This document shows positions 43,948 through 56,600 of a stretch of 64,000 bases of DNA, one piece after another. This DNA is from Diogma glabrata. Lineage: Eukaryota > Arthropoda > Insecta > Diptera > Cylindrotomidae. The translations under genes and the position numbers were made by a program. The stretch's first letter is position 1, and the number at the start of each line of letters is the position of its first letter. Location: positions 138,253,417 through 138,317,416 of the forward strand of contig OY856186.1 in the NCBI GenBank assembly GCA_963693315.1, given 5' to 3'. Under the pieces are notes generated by a model, which had not been told where the DNA came from, did not search any database, and saw only the letters and a list, made by a program, of their open reading frames with translations.

Positions 43948-45564
43948 ACTTCGGTCTGAAAGACCTAAGTTTTACATTCATGAGCTCAAAGTGAAATTCT
44001 TACCCTCACTTTTTTTGGTATTTCTCGACGTTTTAGGACCTACTGATTCTAAAAAAGCAAAAAAAAAATGTGTGTCTGTCTGTAGACCGGCCGGCCGGCC
44101 GGCCGTCCGTCATTACCTACGCTGCAGGGAAAACCGCTGAAGGGATTTCAAAAATTTTTTTTTCTAAAAATAGGTTTAGTCAAGGGACAGGTCCGAAAGG
44201 ACGCTGTGTTCGATAACTGTACCCGAAGTGCGTCAAAAAAATCATTATGTGTGTCAAAAATAGCAAATTTTCATATTTTTGGCTTAAAAAACGTTCATTT
44301 TAAGTGATTCCGAGTAGGAACATTAAATTTGGAGAAATCTTGATGGTGGGGATTGGTATGTGAGATCAAAAACTAGATTTGTTCATTATAAGTTTGTCAA
44401 AAAAATGTTGTCAAGTGTGTCAAAAGAAAGATTTTTATTTATTTTTTTACCTAATTTTTTGGAAAAAAATAAAATTAATTGTTTGTTTGAAATGAGATTT
44501 TATTATTATTATTGAGAATTATGGCATCAAAAGTTTGTCAAAAAAATGTTGTCAAGTGTGTCAAAAGAAAGATTTTTATTTATTTTTTTACCCAATTTTT
44601 TGGAAAAATATAAAATTGTTTATTTGAAATTAAATTTTATTATTATTATCGAGAATTATGGCATCATAAGTTTGTCAAAAAAATGTTGTCAAGTGTGTCA
44701 AAAGAAAGGTTTTTATTTATTTTTTACCCTATTTTTTTAGAAAAACTAATAGTTTGTATGACATGATATTTTATTATTATTATAGAGAGTTATGGCATTA
44801 TAAGTTTGTCAAAAAATAATGTCAAGTGTGTCAAAAAATGATTTTCATTTATTTTGTTAGCCAATTTTTTGGAAAAAAAATGTAGCTGTTTTCATGACGT
44901 AAATGTAATTTGGAATGAAATTGGACATGGAAATTTTTGAATTTGTTATAGTTTTTGAAATTTTTTTGGAATTTTTAAAAAGTTTGTATTTTTGATTTTG
45001 TAATAATTTTTGCAATATTTTTAGAATTACGGAAAAAGTTTTAATTTTTGATTTTGTAAGAAATTTTGGAATATTTTTAGAATTTCGAGAAATTTTTAGT
45101 TTTTGATTTTATTATAAATTATGAAATTTTGAAAAAATTTTTAAATTTTTGATTTTCTAATAATTTTTGCAATATTTTTAGAATTTTGGAAAAAGTTTGA
45201 ATTTTTAAGAATTTTTGAAATATTATTGGAATTTAGAAAAAGTTTAAATATTTGATTTTATTCTAATTTTTGGAGCATTTTTGGTATTTTGTAAAAGTTT
45301 GATTTTATTTAATTTAACAATATTTTTGGAATTTTGATTATAATTTTCCGGCAACGTATTGATGTTTCATGTTAGTTTTGTAATAAATTTTTAAACAGAG
45401 ATAAAAAATACTTGTACTTTAACAAAGAGCTATGTTTAATATACATCGCTGCCCAAAACTAAAAACCATGTCCTCATAGAAGTTTTTTGCCGAAAACTAT
45501 ATGCAAATCCTTAACCCAGACCGAAGTCTTGATATCTCAGAGCTGAGAGATTTCAGCCCCTCCA
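43948..45564 (+). mobile_element. Element X, full-length copy (1617 bp)
   Basis: From the left: ACTTCGGTCTGAAAGACCTA; a GC-rich patch with repeated CCGG; four units of about 140 bp (starts near 44391, 44531, 44670 and 44803) with GTTTGTCAAAAAAATGTTGT and TTATTATTATT; about seven units of about 57 bp like TTTTTGATTTTGTAATAATT; and a right end with CAGACCGAAGTCTTGATATC and TTTCAGCCCCTCCA. The first end can fold (GGTCTgaaAGACC) and the last has ATCTCAGAGCTGAGAGAT. Shared ends with the 10327-14593 and 51360 copies define it as a mobile family. No ORF; class unknown. Confidence 0.8.
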
Positions 45565-46362
45565 TATTTAAACAATTGTTGCGATAACCATAACTTTAAG
45601 GCATACATTTTTATGAATATTTAGTCGTGGAATATAAAACACTGACACAAAATATTGACAGAAACGAAACAGTGATTAATAGTCACAAACTAATGAATAA
45701 CAAAGTGATAATTTTCATGTTTAATAATCATTTTATATATCAAAATGTGCATGAAATAGATCTAGAAAGAATAAAATTTTATGAATAGTAAGGTATACAA
45801 TTACAATATATCCTCACCAAATAATACTTTTTATTTTTTAGTTATTATATATGATTTGTAGGCATGGAGTATTCTTTATTAGTACGAAATTTTACTATTA
45901 GTTTTTCGACAGTAAATATAATTAAAAAATAATAGAAAAAAAACAATTTTTATAATTCACTAGACATTTTTGTGTACGGTGAGTTGTATATATACAAACT
46001 TTGTGATATTTAAATATGATAGATAAATATGAAAATATTTAATATGCCAAATACTGACCATGACAAATCATGACCATGAGGTTTTCGGTATCTCGACACT
46101 TCATCAAATTTCAATTACTAGGAATATAAATGCCTAGTTCTATAATTTATTTTTATTACTAAGCGCCATAAATTTATGAATTAGAGGCATATTGTTTTAT
46201 TAAAAACGGTTATATTTTGTTCTCTAATAAGTATACAAAACTTTTACAACAAAGTTATTTCTCTGTTCCTAATTTTTCATGCTATGTACCCGATACTCAT
46301 AAAATTCTATGAATAATATTCATAATAAGCTCTTTAGTGATTTTTTGAACAAGTATACCTTA
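45565..46362. other. No gene recognised
   Basis: AT-rich DNA between Element X and the small Helitron. No motif seen. Confidence 0.45.
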
Positions 46363-47214
46363 TCTTATATATTAATACGTTAAAAAAAAACTTGGTGCAG
46401 CCTAAGGCTTTTTTATTCGAATTTTGATTGATTTCAAATTTTCAGTGCTAACTGATATTACTGTAACTTAGGTCTAGGATTGGGATTGGGATTTTCCGGA
46501 TCATAAATAAAAAAGTTATTATATACGAAAATCTTTTTATATACATATGCATTATAAGTTTGCATATATACAAAAACGAAATTAAAAATTTATTTTATTT
46601 TTTTATATTTTCTTTTTTATATTTTCTTTGGTAGTGGGTAGTAATAAAAGTATTGTATGCGTTCTAATAAAATTTCAGTGTATTTCATTTCAGTCGTCTT
46701 TTGTCTTTGTACATGAAGGTTTTCGATATTATTTCGATTATTTTGCTTATTGATCTAAAGATATTTGATAATTGATATAAAGATATTTGATATTGATATA
46801 AAGATATTTTGTTTATTGATATAAAAACTAGGAGGGCCCGGCGTGCTTCGCTACGCTTATAAATAAAGTTTTTGCGTAGACCACGCTTATAAATAAAGTT
46901 TTTGCGTAGACATTTTGTTGACGTAGAAGCAATGATTTCAAAAGGTGGTAATGAGAAATGCTTGCATTTAGTTTTTAATTTTTCTTTTTAAATATATGAA
47001 TGAAAAATAATCAGAACTCTAGCTGATTAGTTCGGATATATGACAAATTAGCGATCAAATAAGTTAGAGATCAAATAAGCTTACTTGAAAACTTATTGAA
47101 TCGCTAATTTGTCTTCTACGTCAACAAAATGTCTACGCAAAAACTTTATTTATAAGCGTGGTCTACGCAAAAACTTTATTTATAAGCGTAGCGAAGCACG
47201 CCGGGCCCTCCTAG
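46363..47214 (+). mobile_element. Non-autonomous Helitron, 852 bp, palindromic 3' end
   Basis: It starts TCTTATATATTAATACGTTA after an A and ends GCCGGGCCCTCCTAG before a T, the Helitron insertion signature. The first about 300 bp match the 5' end of the 11.5-13.9-kb Helitron (AAGGCTTTTTTATTCG, GGATCATAAATAAAAAAGTT, ATATGCATTATAAGTTT). The coding region is deleted. The last 387 bp (46828-47214) are a palindrome bounded by CTAGGAGGGCCC and its complement, with a duplicated CACGCTTATAAATAAAGT segment in each arm. Confidence 0.85.
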
Positions 47215-49990
47215 TAAGTATATAATGCACCTGGCTTATTCACGGTTGAGAATTAACGTAATTTAAGCATGGAATATACCTTATTTAGCATAAATAAAAC
47301 CTAGATTTCTATCTGTGTACTTGATAATTTGTAAATATGAATATCAAAAGCAGAATTTTATCTAATCTTATTCGCAAATACATTTTACTATATTCAGCTT
47401 TATAAAATAATGCTTTCAAAATAAAAAGCTTCATGCAATAAAGGTTTGCAAAGGTGTCTTGACCCACCATTCCAACTGCTATATTCACGATCCACACCAT
47501 TACCTTGCTTTTAGTGGAGGAAGACAACAATGCCGTTTACCGAAAACAAACAACAAAACTTGAGCTTAAGACTATGCAAAAAATAGTTCACAAGTAGATA
47601 TCTAAAAATAAATATCTAAAATAGTTCACAAGTAGAAAACAATGGTTTTGCAAACATCCTAAATTTAAACTTATATAAATTTGAATTTATCTGCTTAGAA
47701 ATAAATTGTATCTCGACACCATAATGTTTCATCCGTAACAAAGTCCATTAAAGTCTAAAACCCTACAAATTAAAACAGTACATATTTAAAAACAAAGCAT
47801 CAATATAAAGACAAATTATACGATTTTATGTCGAAATGAACGAACTGAAAAACCAGTGGTGTGGTTTTATATAAAACAATAGTTACCTTAATCTCAATTA
47901 CATACTTCGTTCTTAATAAATTTGAGTATTAAATTTACTTCAAATTTTTTTAAATCTCATCCCAACTTTTTGGGGATTTTAAGGCGTTTTCGGTCTAAAC
48001 TAACAAACAAATATCTGTCTATCAAATATCGGCTGTTCTGTTGAAAATTACTAAGTCGGTTTTTTAAACTTATTGGTCTAATGCGGGACTTCGAAAATTG
48101 GGTCAAAATTGTAAAAAGTGATGGAGAGAGGTATCTCACTAACGATTTTTCTGCTAAATCAAACAAAGGTGTTCCGAGTCAATCGGGAAACGATGAACGC
48201 AACCGGAACAGAACAATAACAATTAACACCATATTGAGAGCATGTGGTCACTAGGTGTGATGTGCCCAGCACTTTCCCCCAAATAAATCCACCCACGGAG
48301 ACTCACGTGCTATAACTAATTAAAGTCTTCCCTAAATGTCTTCGGTCCTACGACATCCTCAAATTGATCGACTGAAAAAACAAATTAACGTATCATATTC
48401 ACACTATATCCATTCTGTGAGAAAAAGAAACATCATCATTCAAAAAAAAAATAATAATAACACAGAGAATTCTTCTAAAATTTTCGTAACCATTTAATAA
48501 TTGCAACAAAATCAAAAACAAATATGCAATAATCAGGGTTACACAATTATGTAATATACATGGTTGTATTATTTATAATAATTATCTATTTATAGATTAT
48601 ATGTTATATATTATATATTTATATGTTTAGTCCAATACTGGTTAACTTTATAACGGTCTAGTGGTACCACAACCTTTAATTTACTCTACTAAATGTTTAG
48701 TCTATTAATTCAATAAATAATTTTTAATTAATTTTTAAAAGCATCTCAATAAAAAAGTTTTAATTATAATTTGTAATATAATTTGAAAATTGACTTAATT
48801 TGAATATTAATTATACAAATAACAAAAAAAATCTTATCTTGATTTTACGTGTTGTTTCCTTAACCCTCCGATATAACACTATTTGAAACGGTTTCATACT
48901 TCATTTTACGGGGTATTTTCATTAACTGTACGTAATTACTTGTATGTAATTAACGAATTGCAATTCCAATTAATTATAATTCCAAAACGGGGTTGTGTTA
49001 GCTGACCGCGTTGAAAGTTTGAACACAATTCCGCCAGTGACGTCAAAAATATAAAATATACGTCCCGTTAACTACTGGTGCTCAAAGAATTTTCAATTTC
49101 ACGATTTCACAGCAACTTTGGTTATAATGAAATCACTGGCCACTGGTTTAACTTTAATTCTACAACTATAATTGTTACACAGTTGCTACTACAATTGTTG
49201 CAGGCAACAAATAAAATTTACTACACTTTTCCTTTAAATAAACAAATAATTTATTTTTAAAATTGTCGACTTTCGACGCGATTGGAAAAAATTTGTAAAC
49301 TAAATTTTTCCAAAAGAAATTCTTTAGCTTATATTTCGAAAACCGGACAGTTAATACTTATCATTGTCCACAATACCGTAAAACAAGATCAGCTGGGTCA
49401 AAGAAAAAACATTTAACTTTATCGATCTATATGTATGTTTTATATATATTTTTTTTGTTACTCAATATAACACATATAGGTCGATTTACAATAGCACACA
49501 AACTTATTTATGTTATATAAAGACAAACCAAAAATATTAATAATATTTGTGTAACACAATGCAGATTAACCTTACACTGTCGAGCGAAATTATGTTTCAT
49601 TTAATAAATCAAACCGAGGTTTTAGAAGAATTCTCTATGAGTAAAAGAAAATTGAATGATGACATTTCCTGTTCTTAAATTTAGTGGCTTTAGCTAGAGG
49701 AAGGAAATTTCATGTCCGCCAAGTGGCCATCAACTGTTACATGTTATTTAAATTTAAATATTAAAATTAAAAAAATTCTAGTAATATTAACACGTCCCCA
49801 CAAATACATTTCATGGTCCTCTTGTTAAGAATTCTTGCTTTGATTATTTTGATGGAAATAATTTGATCCAAAAATATGTACCTATTCGATATTATAGTAT
49901 TTAAGTCAAATACATATTGTAAAAAAGAGGGAAGTCGATTTAAGACCATATGATTAAAAATCAATTAATTACATAAGTTATTAAAACGGA
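47215..49990. other. No gene recognised
   Basis: AT-rich, apparently unique sequence. Several ORFs of 60-73 codons (for example 47309-47530 minus) lack recognisable motifs. A GC-richer stretch at 48160-48350 shows no coding pattern I recognise. It could contain unrecognised exons or regulatory DNA. Confidence 0.4.
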
Positions 49991-49994
49991 TTTA

Positions 49995-50165
49995 CTAAAA
50001 ACTAGATTGTCCAAATCCCTAAAATTTCTGACTACTCAAAAATGGATACCAATGGTCTAAGAAATTTATTCCAAAGTTTTCATTTCGTCATTGCTTTTAA
50101 ACTAACGATATAAAAGTTTTTGCTCAAAACTTAATATTGAAATCATTCAAGATAGAATTGGACTA
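49995..50165 (+). pseudogene. LINE C ORF fragment
   Basis: CTACTCAAAAATGGATACCAA and TTTGCTCAAAACTTAATA match LINE C at 54474-54590 (CTACTCAAAAATGGATAAGA, TCTGCTCAAAACTTTACAG), the segment after the endonuclease domain, with diverged sequence between. It is out of frame and short. Confidence 0.6.
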
Positions 50166-50259
50166 TTATTTTGAACGTATACATGGAAAAAAAATTGACT
50201 ATTTTTAAAAAATCTGAAATTCTGATATGTTTTTGGTATTATATTGGTAACGTATGTAC

Positions 50260-50902
50260 GCAAGGAGGGATCAGTTTTTATTAATTTGTTAATTTTTTTC
50301 TATTTTTTGATCCACGGGTGTGACAACCCCGCGTACTCCAGTCCCTGCTATTGGCATATGAGTTAACGTGAGATATCACATACCACTAGCAATAGCAGTG
50401 AGATATCATTAGCCAAGGTGATATCTTAGGGGTGCTGGCGGATGAACTGTATTCAGTCAACGGTAGCACTCTCAATCTTAGCTAATGAATATTCCTTGAT
50501 GCTGGAACGCTGTAGCTTGCTCGAAGAAACGAGCCCCCATATAACTATATATCTGAGCTTTAATCATTGAAAAATATACTGCGTCCCATAATCAAGGATT
50601 ATGCCATTAGCTGGACTGTTGGCAAACCAATTTTAGTTTTGTTCCTGCAAATTTTTAAAACAAATTTGCTTTTTACCTTTTATTTTATTTTTATTTTCCC
50701 TATCCTATCACGAAATATTGGCCTATGTCATATTTTATATGTGATAGGATTTATGGTTTAGTTATCCATTATTTAACAAAAAATATTAAAAAAAAACAAA
50801 AAAAACAGATTTGCGTCCATTATCATCCTTAGAACGCGTGTTGTTGTGACACATATTGTAATGCCTACTACACATCACATTTTATTTAAAAAAAAAAAAA
50901 AA
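50260..50902 (+). mobile_element. LINE C deletion derivative: leader joined to 3' tail
   Basis: It starts GCAAGGAGGGATCAGTTTTT, like the LINE C start near 53078, and follows the leader to TTTAGTTATCCATTATTTAA. It then jumps to GTGTTGTTGTGACACATATT and a poly-A run (50887-50902), the LINE C 3' end. The whole ORF is missing. It could be a SINE-like non-autonomous derivative. Confidence 0.8.
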
Positions 50903-51359
50903 TATAGGTATAATATATATTGTACAAATGTTAAAATTATTTATCATTTTTAAATAGTTTTAACATAAGTAGAACTAGATACAATTATAGGTAGATACAA
51001 TTTAATATATTTTATTTGATTTATTATATATTCCAATTATTTGTTCCAAAAACCATTTATGGGTATCATCACAAACTTAAAATGTTATAATGTTAAAACC
51101 ATGAGACTCCAATGGAGTTTAAAATTAGTAAAAATAGGCTGTAAAATTGAAATTCAACTTAAATTATTTAATTAGTTTTATAACGATTAATGCACAGAAA
51201 ATTTATCAAATTTAGTACGGGTGTTAAAATATGAAATGTTCAATTTATTGACGATTATTCTAATAAATATTATAAATCGTTATAAACGATTATTCTAATA
51301 TAGGATAGTTATTGATAAAAAACTCATACAAATTTTTCAAAAAATAAACTTTAAAAATA
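50903..51359. other. No gene recognised
   Basis: AT-rich; AAACGATTATTCTAATA-type repeats near 51250-51300. Nothing else. Confidence 0.45.
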
Positions 51360-52170
51360 TGGAGGGGCTAAAATCTCACAGCTCTGAGATATTAAGACTT
51401 CGGTCTGGGTTAAGAATTTTGATATAGTTTTCGGCAAAAAACTTTTATGAGGACATGGTTTTTAGTTTTGGGCAGCGATGTATATCAAACATAACTCTTT
51501 GTTAAAGTACATTGTATTTTTATCTCTGTTTAGAAATTTATTACAAAACTAACATGAAACATCAATACGTTGCTGGAAATTTATAACAGATCATAAATTA
51601 AAATAATTTAGTGAAAAGATGATACACTCAGCAAACTGCTCAAAAACCTCTCCATTTAGCGTTGCGAGAAAAAATTACAAAATCACAAATTACAAAAAAA
51701 AAAATTACATAAAAATTACAAAATTCCAAAAATATTTAAAAAATGAAATACAATCAAACTTTTTGCAAAATTCCAAAAATATTCAAATAAGAATAAAATC
51801 AAATATTTAAACTTTTTAGAAATTCCAATAATATTCCAACGGAAAATTATAATCAAAATTCCAAAAATATTGTTAAATTAAATTAAATCAACTTTTTTCA
51901 TAATTCCAAAAATATTTTAAAAATTAGAATAAAATCAAATATTTAAACTTTTCTTAAATTCCGATAATATTTCAAAAATTCTTAAAGATTTAAACTTTTC
52001 CAAAATTCTAAAAATATTGCAAAAATTATTACAAAATCAAAAATTAAAACTTTTTTCAAAATTCCAAAAATTATAATAAAATCAAAAATTTCAAATTTTT
52101 CAAAATTCTAAAAATATTACAAAAATTCTTACAAAATCAAAAAATGAAACTCTTTTCAAAATTCTAAATA
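51360..52170 (-). mobile_element. Element X, partial copy
   Basis: The right-hand end TGGAGGGGCTAAAATCTCAC and the following about 230 bp match the 10327 and 45564 ends. A run of about 57-bp AAATTCCAAAAATATT units follows. It is cut off at the start of the PLE arm (52175), and a short foreign stretch (about 51595-51670) interrupts it. Confidence 0.75.
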
Positions 52171-52616
52171 TATATATTTGAATATAATTGTAATGGGTAT
52201 CGAGCCTATTTTTTAAAATAAAACACATTAATTATTTTAATTAATTTGTTTGTTGACGTTTCGGCAAAATTCCTTTGCCATTTTCAAAAAAGAAAATATA
52301 TCTAAAAAACCTACAACAAAATATTACATAACATTCTTCAAATGAAAAAAATATTATATAAAACAAAAAACACAAAAAAAAGAAAATAATTTAAATGTCA
52401 GAAAAATTTTAATTTTCATTAAAACGATTACTAATTTAACAAAGACCAAAAATATTTCATACCTTGAAAATTGTTTATAAAAATCAAACACAAAAAAATA
52501 TTAACAAAAAATAAAATCATTCAATGCATTAAAAATGTAGCTAATCTCTAATAATATTATTATAGGAGTTACCAATATAAATAGAATCATTTTGTTTATT
52601 TAAACAATTAGGAATT

Positions 52617-53073
52617 CTTTACAAAAGTGGATGTATTATCAACAATTTTAATTTATTAAAATCGACTCTTAACAAAAATGGCTATCCGTATTATTTAATT
52701 AATAACACTATTAAAAACACAATTGCTAAACTTTCCAATCTAGCTGTTCCTTTAGTTTTATCAAATTCTCCTGTTGTTTTAGACAATAACACATTTAAAT
52801 ATGTTTCTATTCCTTACGTTAAGTGTTTATTTGAAAAAATTCAAAATTTATTAAAACCGTATAATATTAAAATTGTTGGCAGAAGTGACATTAATTTTTA
52901 CAAGTTATTCTTCACAAAATAAAAAGACAAAGTTCCTCTTGGTAAACAATCTGAGTTAGTATATAAAATTTTTTGTGAATGTGAAGCTTCTTATATTATG
53001 GCAAACTAAACAGTGGCTTGAGAAACGTGTTTACCAGCATTCTAATGGTGCAAAACACGTAAAACCATATATT
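52617..53073 (+). pseudogene. PLE reverse transcriptase end and GIY-YIG nuclease, interrupted
   Basis: One frame reads INNFNLLKSTLNKNGYPYYL, VSIPYVKCLFEKIQNLL and VYKIFCECEASYI. After a 1-base shift near 53000 it continues QTKQWLEKRVYQHSN and AKHVKPYI, together the connector and GIY-YIG endonuclease of Penelope-like elements. The frame stops at LINE C. It resumes in another frame near 56853-56930 as YIKKNPNCLNKQNDSIYIGN, the C-terminus. The catalytic reverse transcriptase core is missing upstream. One further stop lies near 52920. Confidence 0.75.
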
Positions 53074-53150
53074 CGCCGCAGGAGGGATCGATTTTGATCG
53101 ATTATGATCAATGTTGATCTACGGGTCTGACTACCCTGCGTACTCCAGTC

Positions 53151-53206
53151 CCTGCCATTGACATATGAGTTAGCGTGAGATATCACATACCACTGGCAAT
53201 GGCAGG
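53151..53206 (+). promoter_or_regulatory. Hairpin in LINE C leader
   Basis: CCTGCCATTG (53151-53160) pairs exactly with CAATGGCAGG (53197-53206). In the copy at 50344-50398 the arms are CTGCTATTG and CAATAGCAG: a C-to-T change on one side is matched by G-to-A on the other, keeping the pairing. It may be structural RNA in the leader, such as an internal promoter or ribosome-entry structure. Confidence 0.5.
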
Positions 53207-53614
53207 AGATGTCATTAGCCAAGATGATATCTTAGGGTGCTGGCGGACGAACTTTAATTAGTCAACGGCAGCACTTCCAGTCTTAGCTGGGCAGCGTTCC
53301 GTAGCGGTACCGCTCATTAGCTCTTCCGAGGAATCGAACCAACACGTAGTTATGTGTGGGCTTTGTGCCTCGATTGAAGTGGTGGGCGGTGCGTCTGGGG
53401 TGCGCTGCATCAGCTGGATTATTGGCATTTAGTTTTGTTTTGTTTTCTGCAAATTTCTCACAATTTGTTTTTCACTTATTATTTTGTTATTATTTCTTCA
53501 TCTTATCATGAAATATTGGCATATGTCATATTTTGTAGTATGATAGGATTTTTTACTTAGTTATGCATTTTAAAATAAAACACAAAAAAATAAAATAAAC
53601 ATTTTGATATATAT

Positions 53615-56600
53615 ATGGCAGTACAACCGAAAAAAAATAAGTCTGCAAGTGGTAAAGCAAATTTGCGCAATCCACCCGCCCATAAAGCGGCATGTCCACG
53701 GAATTTGCAGGGACAAAACATATATGAATCAATAAAAAATTTTAAAATACATGTTCAAAACATCTGCGGATTGAACGCTAACCATGACCACGTGCAACAT
53801 CATCTTGAGCACGACAAACCGAACATTCTATTCCTTACAGAAACACAAGTTTCTGAAAATTTTCTCTTTATAGAATCGCTTAATTCCAAATATAGGCTCG
53901 AATCAGCTTTCAAACTCCATCAGGGCGTATGCGCATTCATTCATGAGAGTGTGGCGTACACGCGCTTTCCAAATTTTGAACTACACGGTGACGGCTTCAA
54001 TACAATGGTTTTAAAGATTTGTCTTCCAGAAATGACTTTTTTTACAATAGCTTTATACCGGTCTCCCAACAAACGTAACCCAAACTTTTTTAATATACTG
54101 ACAAAAATTATGGACGAGATTAGAGCAAAGTCCCCTAATTGTGAAGTTATCGTTACCGGTGACTTCAACGTCCACAACAAATCATGGTTGGAATTCTCCA
54201 AATCGACCGACGATGTTGACAATAGTGGAAAACTGGCAGAAATTTTTGCCGCGTCTCAGGGCCTATTCCAAATTGTAAAAAGCCCGACTTTCACTCCCCG
54301 TAATGGCGGTGATAATAGTTTTCTACTAGATCTCTATCTTACCACAATGCCAGATATTACGAGTGTCGATGTTGCGAAAGGTAGTATTGGAAATTCTGAT
54401 CATTATTTAATCTCATCAGTTATCAAAACTGATTTACTTAAAACTACAACTCCCAAACCCCGTAAAATATTTCACTACTCAAAAATGGATAAGAGTGGTC
54501 TTCAAAATTTTTTCCATGGTTTCCCTTTCGACCGTCATTGTTTTTACACTGACAATGTAAATGTTTCTGCTCAAAACTTTACAGAAACCATCCAATTTGC
54601 TATAAATAAATTTGTCCCTTTCTCCATAGTAAAACCCAAACAAAAATACTTGTATTCGAAAGCTGCCAAAACGGCACTTAGAAACAAACGTAGATCATTT
54701 AATATTTGGATTCATAACAAAACTCCCACTAATCGATCCCAATATCTAAAGGCCAACAAAATATCTAATCAGATTATCTCAAACGAAAAGTCCGAAATTG
54801 ACAGAGCGAAAGCCTCAAAACTTACGTCTATGTCTGTTTCTGACAAGAGTTTCTACAGTGCCATTAATTCTTTAAATTCTGGTACAAAATTTTCTATTCC
54901 CCCTATTATTGATGGTGATTTAATCGTCAATGATCCCGCAAGAAAAGCTAACTTGTTCGCTGAACGCTTTGCTCTGAACTCCACTGTTTTGGAAACTCCT
55001 AAAGAAATACCCCAAATCCAGTCTTCAGGAGTTAATATGAATGAACTTCACTTCAAACCCAAAATAGTCGCTAAACTTTTAAAGGGGTTAAACATCAACA
55101 AAGCATCAGGAATGGACAATATTCCACCCATTATTTTAAAAACCTTTTCCAAAGAACTTGCACCAACTTTAACTAAAATATTCTACCAATCCTACAAATC
55201 TGGTATATTTCCCTCGTGCTGGAAGTTGGCAAATGTCCAGCCCGTCCCCAAAAAGGGACCAAGATCCGATATCTCAAATTATAGGCCAATAGCTTTACTA
55301 TCGGTCCTATCCAAAGTCTATGAGCATTATATTAATACACATATTTCAAAATTTCTGGAAGAAAATCATTTAATATCCGACAGCCAATACGGTTTTCGAA
55401 ACAAAAGATCAACTACCGATCTATTAAACTATGTAGCGCATTGTTGGAACAGCATACTTGATAAAGGTGGTGAAACATACGTTATCGCTTTAGACATCTC
55501 CAAGGCATCCGATCGAGTCTGGCATGCCAACTTAATCAACAAGCTCGTTGCGTACGGTTTTCATCCCAATGTTGTGAAGCTGATTCAAAATTTTCTATCC
55601 GACCGATACATTTCGGTAACCTTAGACGGATATTCTTCTGAGTCTAAACTAATTAACGCTGGTGTACCCCAAGGCTCAGTATTGTCCCCAACCCTATTTT
55701 TGATTTATATCAACGAATTGTTGAAAATCACCAGCAACCCAATAAATAGTTTTGCAGATGATAGTACTCTGCACAAGCCGTTCGAGCCCCTTCCTTCAAA
55801 AGGTAAAATGCACGAACGAATTAATCCTGCCCGGAGAGACGCTGCCATAAACGTGAACAAAGACCTGAATAAAGTCGCCGACTGGGGTGACCAAAACCTT
55901 GTCAATTTCAACTCCACCAAAACACAGCTGTTGATTGTTTCCAGATTAAAGACCGAGTTCCCCAAAGATATTTTATTTAGTATGTGTGATGAACCAATAG
56001 GTGAATGTAAAAACATTCGTTTATTGGGTGTCACAGTTTCAAATGACCTACTCTGGAACGATCATGTAATGGCGATGGCAAAAAGCGCGTCTAAAAAACT
56101 CGGCCTCCTAAATAGATGCAAAAAATTTTTCACTCCATACCAATTGCTCCATGTTTATAAGTCCTATATTCGTCCCTGTATGGAGTACTGCTGTCAAGTT
56201 TGGGGTGCTGCCTCTGTTTCCATCTTGGCCCTCTTGGACTCTGTTCAAAAGCGAGCTATACGAATTGTAGGTGATCGAACTTTGACATCACAACTTGATT
56301 CCCTACAACATCGTCGCACTGTTGCTGACCTCGTTGTTTTTTACAAATATCGTCATCAGCAGTGCTCAGATGAAATCAGCGGCATCATGCCTCAAACTTA
56401 TTCTTACCCCCGTTCCACTCGGCAATCGGCTGCCGCAACCAGTGAAACGGTAAAGATCCCGCGCTGTCATACTGGCAGATCGCAGAGAGACTTCTTTGTC
56501 CGAACTGCGTACAAATGGAATAGTTTGCCGGAACACTTAGTCTCAGGTGGCTTCAACCCACAGATGTTTAAAAAAAGCGTTAATCTACACCTCAGAACGC

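Noticed and set aside
47309..47530. Minus-strand ORF of 73 codons as a host exon
   Set aside because: No recognisable motif, splice context or codon pattern. It was left as unassigned sequence.
51360..52170. Evenly spaced short repeats as a possible CRISPR array
   Set aside because: Units are contiguous AT-rich tandem repeats without unique spacers, in an animal genome.
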